Positions 42,652 through 50,499 of a stretch of 64,000 nucleotides of DNA are shown piece by piece. Both the position numbers and the translations under genes were made by a program. Origin of the DNA: Inquilinus ginsengisoli_B (GTDB lineage Bacteria > Pseudomonadota > Alphaproteobacteria > DSM-16000 > Inquilinaceae); assembly GCF_050434925.1 (NCBI RefSeq), contig NZ_JBNDJK010000001.1:4898001-4962000 (forward strand), written 5' to 3'. The notes under the pieces are model-generated. The model worked only from the letters and a program-made list of their open reading frames with translations, ran no database searches and was not told the origin of the DNA. Numbering within the stretch: the stretch's first letter is position 1; every line of letters starts with the position of its first letter.

Positions 42652-42713
42652 TCCGCAGACAGAAGCCCCGCTTCCAGGAGATGCCGGGGCCCGATCCGGG
42701 AGGATGGTCGAGG

Positions 42714-43652
42714 ATGGTGGCAGCGGAATTGAGCAGGCCGGCGGCCGCCGCCGGCTGGCTGCGGTCCCGCCCGAAGCTGCGGGCGGCGCTGCAGCGCAAC
42801 CTGACCGGCTGGCTGTTCATCCTGCCGGCGCTGATCGGCTTCGCGATCTTCTACCTGTACCCGACGCTGCGCGCGGTCGAGATCAGCCTGACCGACTGGA
42901 ACCTGATGCGGGCGCCGAAATTCATCGGTTTCGACAACTATGTGAAGCTGGCCGGGGACCCGCGCTTCTGGCAGTCGGCCCGCATCACCATCGCCTATGT
43001 GCTGTACAACATCCCGCTGCAGACCGTGCTGGGCCTGGCCCTGGCGGTGATGATGGACCGGCTGAGCAAATCGGTGGCGGTGCGGGCGGCGGTGATCGCG
43101 CCCTATCTCCTGTCCAACGTCATCGCCGCGCTGATCTGGCTGTGGCTGCTGGATCCGCTGCTGGGCATGACCAACGCCTTCCTCGGGCTGATCGGCGTGC
43201 CGCGCCAATCCTTCCTGGCGACGCCGGACCTCGCCATCATGTCAATCGCCGGGATCAACATCTGGCGCCATGTCGGCCTCACTGCGCTGCTGTTCTACGC
43301 CGGGCTGCAGGCGATCCCGCGCTCGCTGTACGAGGCGGCGCGGCTGGAAGGGGCGGGGGAGTGGGTGGTGTTCCGCCGCATCACCCTGCCGCTGTTGCGC
43401 CCGGTGCTGGTGTTCGTGCTGGTGACCAGCGTGATCGGGTCGTTTCAGGTGTTCGACACCATCGCCGTCACCACCCAGGGCGGGCCGGCAAACTCGACCA
43501 GCGCCATCATCTGGTACGTCTACGAAAGCGCCTTCCGCTTCTCGAAGATGGGCTACGCCTCGGCGATGTCGGTGGCGCTGTTCGCTGTGCTGATCCTGAT
43601 CACCATGCTGCAGATGCGGGCGCTGCGCGCCGGCAGCTCGGATCTCGAGTGA
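42714..43652 (+). CDS. carbohydrate ABC transporter permease, first subunit (MalF/UgpA type)
   Basis: The 312-residue inner-membrane protein has six predicted helices, from LTGWLFILPALIGFAIFYLYPTL onward, and the EAA loop YEAARLEGAGEWVVFRRITLPLLRPV that docks to the ATPase. It belongs to the CUT1 family, which imports oligosaccharides and glycosides. I use the ATG at 42714, 10 bp after GGGAGG; an ATG at 42681 is also possible. It is followed by its partner permease 10 bp later, a binding protein and a GH4 enzyme. No MalK-type ATPase is in the cluster. Confidence 0.9.
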   Translation: MVAAELSRPAAAAGWLRSRPKLRAALQRNLTGWLFILPALIGFAIFYLYPTLRAVEISLTDWNLMRAPKFIGFDNYVKLAGDPRFWQSARITIAYVLYNIPLQTVLGLALAVMMDRLSKSVAVRAAVIAPYLLSNVIAALIWLWLLDPLLGMTNAFLGLIGVPRQSFLATPDLAIMSIAGINIWRHVGLTALLFYAGLQAIPRSLYEAARLEGAGEWVVFRRITLPLLRPVLVFVLVTSVIGSFQVFDTIAVTTQGGPANSTSAIIWYVYESAFRFSKMGYASAMSVALFAVLILITMLQMRALRAGSSDLE

Positions 43653-43662
43653 AGGACGGATC

Positions 43663-44562
43663 ATGACCGCGACCTTCGCCCTGCCGCTGCCCTCCGTCCG
43701 GCGCCTGTCCTTCGGCCGCATGGTCGCCTGGGTGGTGCTGGCCGCCTTCATCGTCTGCTCGCTGTTCCCGCTCTGGATCACGCTTAAGACGGCGCTGGTG
43801 CCGAGCGCGACGCTGTTCGACCAGGCGACGCTGCTGGTGCCGGTCGAGGTGACCCTGGACAATTTCCGCCGCGTCCTGGGTCTGGCGCCGATCAATCCGG
43901 CGACCCCATCGACGCCGATCAACTTCGCCCTCGCGCTGCGCAACAGCCTGATCTTCACGCTGCTGACGGTCGGCGGGCAGATCTTCTTCTCGGCCTTGGC
44001 CGCCTATGCCTTCGCCCGCATCCGCTTCATCGGGTCGACGGTGATCTTCTACCTGTTCATCGCCGCCACCATGATCCCGGCGATCGTGCTGTTCATCCCG
44101 AACTTCGTGCTGATCCGGCAGCTGGGCTGGCTGAACACCTTCCAGGGGATGGTGGCGCCGACGCTGCTGATGTCGCCCTTCGCCGTGTTTTTCCTGCGCC
44201 AGTTCTTCCTGTCGACTCCGCGTGAGCTGGAGGAGGCGGCGCGGATCGACGGCGCCTCGCCGTTCCGGACCTTCTGGAGCGTGGTGCTGCCGGTGCACAA
44301 GAGCGCCATCGCCACGCTGGCGATCCTGCTGTCGATCAACGCCTGGAACGACTTCTTCTGGCCGTTCCTGGTCGGGCGTGATGCCGAGGTCCGGGTCATC
44401 TCGGTGGCGCTGTCCGCCTTCAAGACCCAGCAGCAGAGCGGCAACCCGGATTGGACCGGGCTGACGGCCGCCACGGTGCTGTCGATCGTGCCGGTGGTCG
44501 TCCTGCTGGTGCTGTTCGGCCGGCGCGTCGTCGAATCCCTGCAGTTCAGCGGGCTGAAATGA
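43663..44562 (+). CDS. carbohydrate ABC transporter permease, second subunit (MalG/UgpE type)
   Basis: The 299-residue protein has six predicted helices and the EAA loop LEEAARIDGASPFRTFWSVVLPVHKSA. The C-terminal LFGRRVVESLQFSGLK is the usual ending of MalG-type subunits (…GAVKG). GAAGGAC precedes the ATG at 43663. It forms the heterodimeric channel with 42714-43652. Confidence 0.93.
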   Translation: MTATFALPLPSVRRLSFGRMVAWVVLAAFIVCSLFPLWITLKTALVPSATLFDQATLLVPVEVTLDNFRRVLGLAPINPATPSTPINFALALRNSLIFTLLTVGGQIFFSALAAYAFARIRFIGSTVIFYLFIAATMIPAIVLFIPNFVLIRQLGWLNTFQGMVAPTLLMSPFAVFFLRQFFLSTPRELEEAARIDGASPFRTFWSVVLPVHKSAIATLAILLSINAWNDFFWPFLVGRDAEVRVISVALSAFKTQQQSGNPDWTGLTAATVLSIVPVVVLLVLFGRRVVESLQFSGLK

Positions 44563-44599
44563 CCCGCGGTGTCAACAACGAGATCGGAGGAGGTCTGAG

Positions 44600-45928
44600 A
44601 TGCGCGTGACCCTGTCGAGGATCCTGCTTCTGTCGGCAACGACCGTTTCCCTGGCCGCGGCCGGCGCCGCCGCCCGTGCCGAGACCACGCTGAACTACTG
44701 GCTGTGGGACGCGCTGCAGGCGCCGCACTATCAGCAATGCGCCGACGCCTTCCACGCCAAGCATCCCGACATCACCGTCAAGGTGACGCAGTATGGCTGG
44801 ACCGACTACTGGACCACGCTGTCGACCGGGTTCGTCTCGGGCGAGGCGCCGGACGTCTTCGCCGACCATCTGCGCTCATACCCCGAATTCGTCGCCAACG
44901 AGCAGATCATGGACCTGACGCCGTTGGTCGAGCGCGACAAGGTCGACACCAAGATCTACAGCCCCGGGCTGGTCGACCTCTGGACCCGGGACGGCAAGCT
45001 CTACGGCATGCCCAAGGACTGGGATACGGTGGCGCTGGTCTACAACAAGGACATGCTGGACAAGGCCGGGGTGACGGTCGACGAACTGCGCGCCGCGACC
45101 TGGAACCCGAAGGATGGGGGCAGCTTCGAGAAGATCCTGGCCAAGCTGTCGCTCGACGCCGACGGCAAGCGCGGCGACGAGCCCGGTTTCGACCCGAAGC
45201 GCGTGGTGCAGTACGGGCTGATCGCCCCCAAGATCGGGCCTGACGCCTATGGCCAGACGCAGTGGAGCTGGCTGGCCGTCTCCGCCGGCTTCAAGTTCAC
45301 CGACGGGCCCTGGAGCACCAAGTATTACTACGATGACCCGGTGCTGGCCGAGACCCTGACCTGGCTGCGCGACCTGTGGCTGAAGAAGGGCTATGCCCTG
45401 CCGCAGAAGGATGTCGGCGGCCTCGGCGGCACCGCGCTGCTCGGCGCCGGCAAGGGCGCGATCGTCCCCGACGGATCGTGGAACGCGACCTGGTATGCCC
45501 AGAACGTGTCCTTCCCCTACGGCTTCGTGCCGCTGCCGAAAGGGCCGCAGGGCCGCAAGAGCATGTTCAACGGCCTGGGGGATTCGATCTGGACCGGCAC
45601 CCAGCATTCGGACGAGGCCTGGGAATGGGTCAAGTTTCTGGGATCAATGGAGTGCCAGGGCATCATCGGCAAGGCCGGCGTCGTCTTCCCGGCGATCCCA
45701 GAGGCGGCGAAGATGGCGCAGGACGCCTTCGCCGCCCGCGGCCAGGACGTCACCGCCTTCACCAGCGAGGCGACGCCGGACCAGACCTTCCTGTACCCGA
45801 TCACCGACTATTCGCCGCAGGTCGTGTCGACCATGAACGTGGCCTTCGACCGGATCTTCCTCGAGGACGTTCCGGTGGCGACGCTGCTGAAGGAAGCGAA
45901 CGACCAGGTCAACGCGCTGTTCGAGTAG
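44600..45928 (+). CDS. sugar ABC transporter substrate-binding protein (family 1)
   Basis: A signal peptide of 28 residues ends AAARAE; the mature protein is a periplasmic family-1 solute-binding protein (MalE-like) of about 414 residues. Typical segments are TLNYWLWDALQAPHYQQCADAF, EAPDVFADHLRSYPEFVANEQIMDLTPLVER, KLYGMPKDWDTVALVYNKDMLDKAG and GAIVPDGSWN. It captures the sugar for the two permeases upstream. A GGAGGTCTGAG ribosome-binding site precedes the ATG. Substrate is inferred as an alpha-galactoside or alpha-glucoside from the neighbouring GH4 gene. Confidence 0.93.
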   Translation: MRVTLSRILLLSATTVSLAAAGAAARAETTLNYWLWDALQAPHYQQCADAFHAKHPDITVKVTQYGWTDYWTTLSTGFVSGEAPDVFADHLRSYPEFVANEQIMDLTPLVERDKVDTKIYSPGLVDLWTRDGKLYGMPKDWDTVALVYNKDMLDKAGVTVDELRAATWNPKDGGSFEKILAKLSLDADGKRGDEPGFDPKRVVQYGLIAPKIGPDAYGQTQWSWLAVSAGFKFTDGPWSTKYYYDDPVLAETLTWLRDLWLKKGYALPQKDVGGLGGTALLGAGKGAIVPDGSWNATWYAQNVSFPYGFVPLPKGPQGRKSMFNGLGDSIWTGTQHSDEAWEWVKFLGSMECQGIIGKAGVVFPAIPEAAKMAQDAFAARGQDVTAFTSEATPDQTFLYPITDYSPQVVSTMNVAFDRIFLEDVPVATLLKEANDQVNALFE

Positions 45929-45968
45929 CGCGCTTTTCTCAATCCATCCGCCAACCGGGACTCTCCGC

Positions 45969-47312
45969 ATGACTTCTCCCAAGATCACCTTCATCGGCGC
46001 CGGCAGCACGGTCTTCGCCAAGAACCTGATCGGCGACATCCTGTCCTATCCGGAGCTGGCGGATGCGCGCATCACCCTCTACGACATCGACCCTGAGCGG
46101 CTGGCCACCTCCGAGACCGTGGCCCGGCGCATCGCCGAGACGCTGAAGGCGCCGGCGACGATCGAGGCGACGACCGACCGCACCCGGGCGCTGGACGGCG
46201 CCGACTACGCCATCACCATGATCCAGGTCGGCGGCTACAAGCCCTGCACGGTGACCGATTTCGAGGTGCCGAAGACCTATGGGCTGCGCCAGACCATCGC
46301 CGACACACTCGGCATCGGCGGCATCATGCGGGCGCTGCGCACCGTGCCGGTGCTGCTGGCGCAGGCCCGGGACATGGAGCGGCTGTGCCCCGACGTGACC
46401 CATCTGCAATACGCCAACCCGATGGCGATGAACTGCTGGGCGCTGAACCGGGCCACCAGGATCAAGACCGTCGGCCTGTGCCACAGCGTGCAGGGCACTG
46501 CCGCCGAGATCGCCGAGGATATCGGCGTGCCGGTCGAGGAGATCAGCTATCTCTGCGGCGGCATCAACCACATGGCCTTCTACCTGAAGTTCGAGCGCGA
46601 CGGCGAGGACCTGACGCCCCTGATCCGCAAGGTGGTGGAGGAGGGCCGGGTGCCGGAGTGGAACCGGGTCCGCTACGACATGTTCCTGCGGCTCGGCTAC
46701 TTCGTCACCGAATCCAGCGAGCATTTCAGCGAATACGTGCCCTGGTACATCAAGCGGGGGCGCGAGGAGATCGTCGACCGCTTCAACATCCCGCTCGACG
46801 AGTACATCACCCGCTGCGAGCGCCAGATCGACAAATGGGGCGCGCTCAAGGCCCAGCTGCAGGACCCGTCGGTGCCGCTGGAGATCAAGCGCAGCGTCGA
46901 ATACGGCTCGACCATCATCCGCGCCCAGGAGGCGGGCCAGCCGGCGGTGATCTACGGCAATGTGCGGAATGGCGGGCTGATCGAGAACCTGCCGGAAGAC
47001 TGCACGGTCGAGGTGCCCTGCCTGGTCGACCGCAACGGGGTGCAGCCGATCGGCATCGGCCGGCTGCCGCCGCATCTGGCGGCGCTGATGCAGACCAACA
47101 TCAACGTCCAGTCGCTGGCGGTCGAGGCGCTCATGACCGGCAACCGCGACCACATCTACCACGCCGCCATGCTGGACCCGCACACGGCGGCGGAGCTGGA
47201 CCTCGACCAGATCTGGAAGCTGGTCGACGACCTGCTCGCCGCCCATGGCGAGTGGATCCCGGAGGCGCTGCGCCCGCCGGCCAAGGCGGCGCCGCTGCTG
47301 CGGGTGGCGTAG
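45969..47312 (+). CDS. glycoside hydrolase family 4 alpha-galactosidase/alpha-glucosidase
   Basis: GH4 enzymes cleave glycosides by a redox mechanism that needs NAD and a divalent metal. The 447-residue protein has the NAD-binding start KITFIGAGSTVFAKNLIGDIL, the metal-binding Cys-His segments LCHSVQGTA and the motif CGGINHMAFYLKFE, and QYANPMAMN. Most similar in style to MelA-type alpha-galactosidases. It is cytoplasmic and would split the sugar brought in by the ABC importer upstream. It is followed by a RIME-like repeat, probably the end of the operon. Confidence 0.93.
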   Translation: MTSPKITFIGAGSTVFAKNLIGDILSYPELADARITLYDIDPERLATSETVARRIAETLKAPATIEATTDRTRALDGADYAITMIQVGGYKPCTVTDFEVPKTYGLRQTIADTLGIGGIMRALRTVPVLLAQARDMERLCPDVTHLQYANPMAMNCWALNRATRIKTVGLCHSVQGTAAEIAEDIGVPVEEISYLCGGINHMAFYLKFERDGEDLTPLIRKVVEEGRVPEWNRVRYDMFLRLGYFVTESSEHFSEYVPWYIKRGREEIVDRFNIPLDEYITRCERQIDKWGALKAQLQDPSVPLEIKRSVEYGSTIIRAQEAGQPAVIYGNVRNGGLIENLPEDCTVEVPCLVDRNGVQPIGIGRLPPHLAALMQTNINVQSLAVEALMTGNRDHIYHAAMLDPHTAAELDLDQIWKLVDDLLAAHGEWIPEALRPPAKAAPLLRVA

Positions 47313-47321
47313 AGCTCACTG

Positions 47322-47452
47322 TGCCTCTCCCGTTTACGGAGAGGTCGGAGACGCGAAGCGGCTCCGGGTGAGGGTCCTTTGTCGAGGCCCGGGCCAGCCC
47401 TCACCCGGCCGTCCTTCGGACGTCCGACCTCTCCCGCCACGCGAGAGAGGCA
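47322..47452. repeat. RIME-like palindromic intergenic repeat, copy 2 (inverted relative to copy 1)
   Basis: CCTCTCCCG/CGGAGAGG, CCGGGTGAGGG/CCCTCACCCGG and CCGACCTCTCCCG arms occur in the same order as the inverse of 3226-3356. The segment GACGCGAAGCGGCTCC is the exact inverse of the matching part of copy 1. It again lies between convergent genes. Confidence 0.8.
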
Positions 47453-47480
47453 ACGCGAATAGTTGGCAGATGCTCAAGCA

Positions 47481-48395
47481 TCAGCCGCCCGCCGCCGCGC
47501 TCTCCATCAGCCAGGCACGCACGATCGCCACGCCCTCCCTTCCGGCCGAGCCGCGGGCGACGCCCAGCCAATAGGCGGGCCAGGTCACGCCCAGCCCCGG
47601 GAAGGGGACGACCAGCCGGCCGTCCCGCAACGCGTCCTCGGCCAGCACGTCGGCCTCCAGCACCACGCCCAGACCCTTGACCGCTGCCTCGATCGCGACA
47701 TGCGACGGGTCGAGCTGGATGGTGCCGGTGAAGCCGTCGTCCAGCGCCACGCCCTGACGGCGGAACCAGCCCTCCCAGGACAGGCGGTTGTCGCGGGTGA
47801 CGATCAGCGGCAGCGCCGGCAGGTCGCGCGGGGAGCGCAGGTCGGCACGGGCCGCCAGGGCCGGGGCGCAGAGCGGTTGCACCGTCTCGGTCAGCAGCGG
47901 CACCGCCGCGGCGGGCGCGTGATCGCCGTACCAGATCGCCAGGTCGACCCCGTCCGCCTCGGAGCGGGTGCCGGTCTCGGTGGCGAGGCGGAGATCGGCA
48001 TGGACCCGGATGTCGATCTCCGGGTGCTCGGCCAGGAAGGCGGGCAGGCGGGGCAGCAGCCAGCTTCCGGCCAGTGACGGCGGGGTGCGCAGCAGCACCA
48101 CCTCGGATCGGCGGGCGCGCCGGCCGCGCCGCGCGACGGTCTCGACCGCCTCGGCCAGGGCGTCGAAGCTGCCGCCGATCCGGCCGAACAGCTCGGATCC
48201 CTCGGGCGACAGCACCACGCCGCGGCCGACCCGGTCGAACAGCCGCAGGCCCAGCCGCGCCTCCAGAATCCGAACCTGATGGCTCACCGCCGACGGAGTC
48301 AGCGCCAACTCCGCCGCCGCCGCCCGGAAGCTCTCCAGGCGGGCGGCGGCCTCGAAGGCCGCGAGCGCGCGCAGCGGCAGGGGCGATCGCTTCAT
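47481..48395 (-). CDS. LysR-family regulator, probably DgdR-like
   Basis: The 304-residue protein has the N-terminal helix-turn-helix LRALAAFEAAARLESFRAAAAELALTPSAVSHQVRILEARLG and a C-terminal effector domain of the GcvA subgroup. It is divergent from the 2,2-dialkylglycine decarboxylase gene, the same arrangement as dgdR/dgdA of Burkholderia, where the LysR protein controls the decarboxylase. The shared control region holds a 14-bp palindrome (48429-48442). Confidence 0.9.
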   Translation of the reverse strand: MKRSPLPLRALAAFEAAARLESFRAAAAELALTPSAVSHQVRILEARLGLRLFDRVGRGVVLSPEGSELFGRIGGSFDALAEAVETVARRGRRARRSEVVLLRTPPSLAGSWLLPRLPAFLAEHPEIDIRVHADLRLATETGTRSEADGVDLAIWYGDHAPAAAVPLLTETVQPLCAPALAARADLRSPRDLPALPLIVTRDNRLSWEGWFRRQGVALDDGFTGTIQLDPSHVAIEAAVKGLGVVLEADVLAEDALRDGRLVVPFPGLGVTWPAYWLGVARGSAGREGVAIVRAWLMESAAAGG

Positions 48396-48428
48396 CGCCC
48401 GATGAATGGTGAATCCTTCTCATGAGTC

Positions 48429-48442
48429 CAGAGAATTCTCTG
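48429..48442. promoter_or_regulatory. 14-bp palindrome between the LysR gene and dgdA
   Basis: CAGAGAATTCTCTG is perfectly symmetrical and lies 62 bp before the dgdA start and 34 bp before the LysR start, a likely operator for one or both. Confidence 0.5.
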
Positions 48443-48503
48443 CGTTTGCGGCAGGACGGGCCGGGGCGGAGGATGGCACAGGCCTTTCAGGGGGACTTTC
48501 GCC

Positions 48504-49802
48504 ATGGACGCCATTCCCGCCGATCTCGACACCGCCTTCTGGACCCGCGCCCGGCGCCACCTGCTGCGCTATGGCGGCGACTTCGTGCCCTTCGTGCCGG
48601 TGCGGGCCGAGGGCGCGTTCCTCTGGGATGCCGCCGGCCGCCGGGTGCTGGACTTCACCTCCGGCCAGATGAGCGCCATCCTCGGCCATTCCCACCCCGA
48701 GATCGTGGCCACGGTGCGCGACGGCGTCGGGCGGCTCGACCACCTGTTCTCGTCGATGCTGTCGGCGCCGGTGGTCGACCTGGCCGAGGCCCTGGCCGGG
48801 CTGGTGCCGGGCCTGCCGAAGGTGATGCTGCTGTCGACCGGCGGCGAGTCGAACGAGGCGGCGATCCGGCTGGCCAAGCTGGTCACCGGCAAATGGGAGA
48901 TCGTCGGCTTCACCCAGTCCTGGCACGGCATGACCGGCGCCGCCGCGGCCGCCACCTACAAGGCCGGGCGGCGCGGCACCGGCCCGCTGATGCCCGGCCA
49001 GTTCGCGATCCCGGCGCCGAACCCGTATCGCCCGCGCTTCCCCGGCATCGACTGGCGGCAGGAGCTGGATGATGCCTTCGACCTGCTGGACCGGCAGAGC
49101 ACCGGCAACCTCGCCGCCTTCATCGCCGAGCCGATCCTCAGCAGCGGCGGCGTGCTGGACCTGCCGCCCGGCTATCTGGCGGCGCTGCAGGCGCATTGCC
49201 GGGCCCGCGGCATGCTGCTGATCCTGGACGAGGCGCAGACCGGCATCGGCCGCACCGGCGCGATGTTTGCCTTCGAGCGCGACGGCGTGGTGCCGGATAT
49301 CCTCACGCTGTCGAAGACGCTCGGCGCCGGGCTGCCGCTGGCCGCGATGATGACCAGCAAGGCGATCGCCGCCGAGGCCGAGGCGCGCGACTTCCTGTTC
49401 TACACCACCCATGTCAACGACCCGCTGCCCGCCGCGGTCGGGCTGAAGGTGCTCGAGATCGTGGCGCGCGACGGGCTGGCGGCCCGGGCGGGCGAGGCCG
49501 GGGCGCGGCTGGCGGAGGGCCTGCGCGGGCTGCAGCGGCGCCATCCCTGCATCGGCGACGTCCGCGGCCGCGGGCTGCTGCTGGGGCTGGAGTTCACCGA
49601 TGCCGGCGGACGCGACGCCGCCTGGATCTCCGACGCCGTCACCGACACGGCGCTGGAGCTCGGCCTGTCCGCCAACATCGTCCGCGCCGGCCTCTCCGGC
49701 GGCACCATGCGCATCGCGCCGCCGCTGACGGCGACCGATGCCGAGATCGACCTGGGCGTCGAGCTGCTGGACGCGGCGATCACCCAGGTCATGCGCACCT
49801 GA
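48504..49802 (+). CDS. dgdA: 2,2-dialkylglycine decarboxylase (class III aminotransferase family)
   Basis: The enzyme decarboxylates dialkylglycines such as 2-aminoisobutyrate and transfers the amino group to pyruvate, using PLP. The 432-residue sequence follows the Burkholderia enzyme closely: LDFTSGQMSAILGHSHPE with the family-specific Gln, LLSTGGESNEAAIRLAKLVTGK, FTQSWHGMTGAAA, FIAEPILSSGGV, LILDEAQTGIGRTG, the PLP lysine in TLSKTLGAGLPLAA, and FYTTHVNDPLPAAVGL. The Gln in SGQMSA is what separates this decarboxylase from ordinary omega-aminotransferases. Single gene under a divergent LysR regulator. Confidence 0.92.
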   Translation: MDAIPADLDTAFWTRARRHLLRYGGDFVPFVPVRAEGAFLWDAAGRRVLDFTSGQMSAILGHSHPEIVATVRDGVGRLDHLFSSMLSAPVVDLAEALAGLVPGLPKVMLLSTGGESNEAAIRLAKLVTGKWEIVGFTQSWHGMTGAAAAATYKAGRRGTGPLMPGQFAIPAPNPYRPRFPGIDWRQELDDAFDLLDRQSTGNLAAFIAEPILSSGGVLDLPPGYLAALQAHCRARGMLLILDEAQTGIGRTGAMFAFERDGVVPDILTLSKTLGAGLPLAAMMTSKAIAAEAEARDFLFYTTHVNDPLPAAVGLKVLEIVARDGLAARAGEAGARLAEGLRGLQRRHPCIGDVRGRGLLLGLEFTDAGGRDAAWISDAVTDTALELGLSANIVRAGLSGGTMRIAPPLTATDAEIDLGVELLDAAITQVMRT

Positions 49803-49816
49803 CCTCCGGCGAGGCC

Positions 49817-50407
49817 TCAGCGGGACGTCCGCGTGTCGGTGGCGATCCAGTTCTCCTCCCAGGTCCGGCCGCCATCGGCGGAGAAGGACTGCACGAAACG
49901 GTAGACATCGGGCGCCATGGGCAGGATCTCGAAGCGGACCAGCACGGCGCGGCCGTCATCAAGGAAGTCCTCGCCCTGGAACATGCCGCGGCCATCGCTG
50001 AACCCGCCATACACCGGCGGCGTCAGCTTCCCGACCCGAGCGTTGGAGAAATGCAGGCTCCATTGCCCCGATTTCGGATTGTACAGGCGTAGGCTCAGGC
50101 CCTCGATGTGGTGCCCGCCGGCGCTGTCGGCTTCCAGCTCCAGCAGGTTCGCGCGGCCGTCCCAGACCTTGCGGACCGTCGAGGTGCCGTCGAATTCGAG
50201 CCATTGGTCCGGCGACTCGCTGAGAGGCTCCGCCAGCACTTTCATCTGCGTCTTCCAGGTGCCGATCTCGAAGTCGAAATCGTGCTGGCCATCAGGCGGG
50301 GCCGGCGGGGCGGCCGAATTCTGCGCCAGTGCCGCCGGCGGAAGCAGGAGCGCGCCGGCTAGCAGGAGGTGAAGGCTCGCGAAGCGTGGGTGGAGCGGTG
50401 CCGGCAT
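49817..50407 (-). CDS. secreted DUF1579-like protein (196 aa)
   Basis: A signal peptide of about 28 residues ends ALAQNS. The mature part begins GQHDFDFEIGTWKTQMKVL and continues WLEFDGTSTVRKVWDGRANLLELE, a small beta-barrel type often annotated DUF1579. The end, EILPMAPDVYRFVQSFSADGGRTWEENWIATDTR, completes the barrel. No catalytic residue set is known for this family. AGGGAGAG lies 6 bp before the ATG at 50407. Divergent from the MocR gene 81 bp away, whose operator half-sites lie between the two. Confidence 0.75.
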   Translation of the reverse strand: MPAPLHPRFASLHLLLAGALLLPPAALAQNSAAPPAPPDGQHDFDFEIGTWKTQMKVLAEPLSESPDQWLEFDGTSTVRKVWDGRANLLELEADSAGGHHIEGLSLRLYNPKSGQWSLHFSNARVGKLTPPVYGGFSDGRGMFQGEDFLDDGRAVLVRFEILPMAPDVYRFVQSFSADGGRTWEENWIATDTRTSR

Positions 50408-50447
50408 GGGGCTCTCCCTGATCTTGATGGTGAGCCACGCTAGGCAG

Positions 50448-50499
50448 AGAGTGGTCATCTGAAAATTACCACTTTGCCCGCAAATGCCATGACCACTCT
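50448..50499. promoter_or_regulatory. three half-sites of a probable MocR operator
   Basis: ATGACCACTCT at 50489-50499 (overlapping the regulator's start codon), ATTACCACT at 50465-50473 in the same direction 24 bp upstream, and the exact inverse AGAGTGGTCAT at 50448-50458. Two direct and one inverted copy is the arrangement reported for MocR-family operators such as those of TauR and PdxR. Confidence 0.6.
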
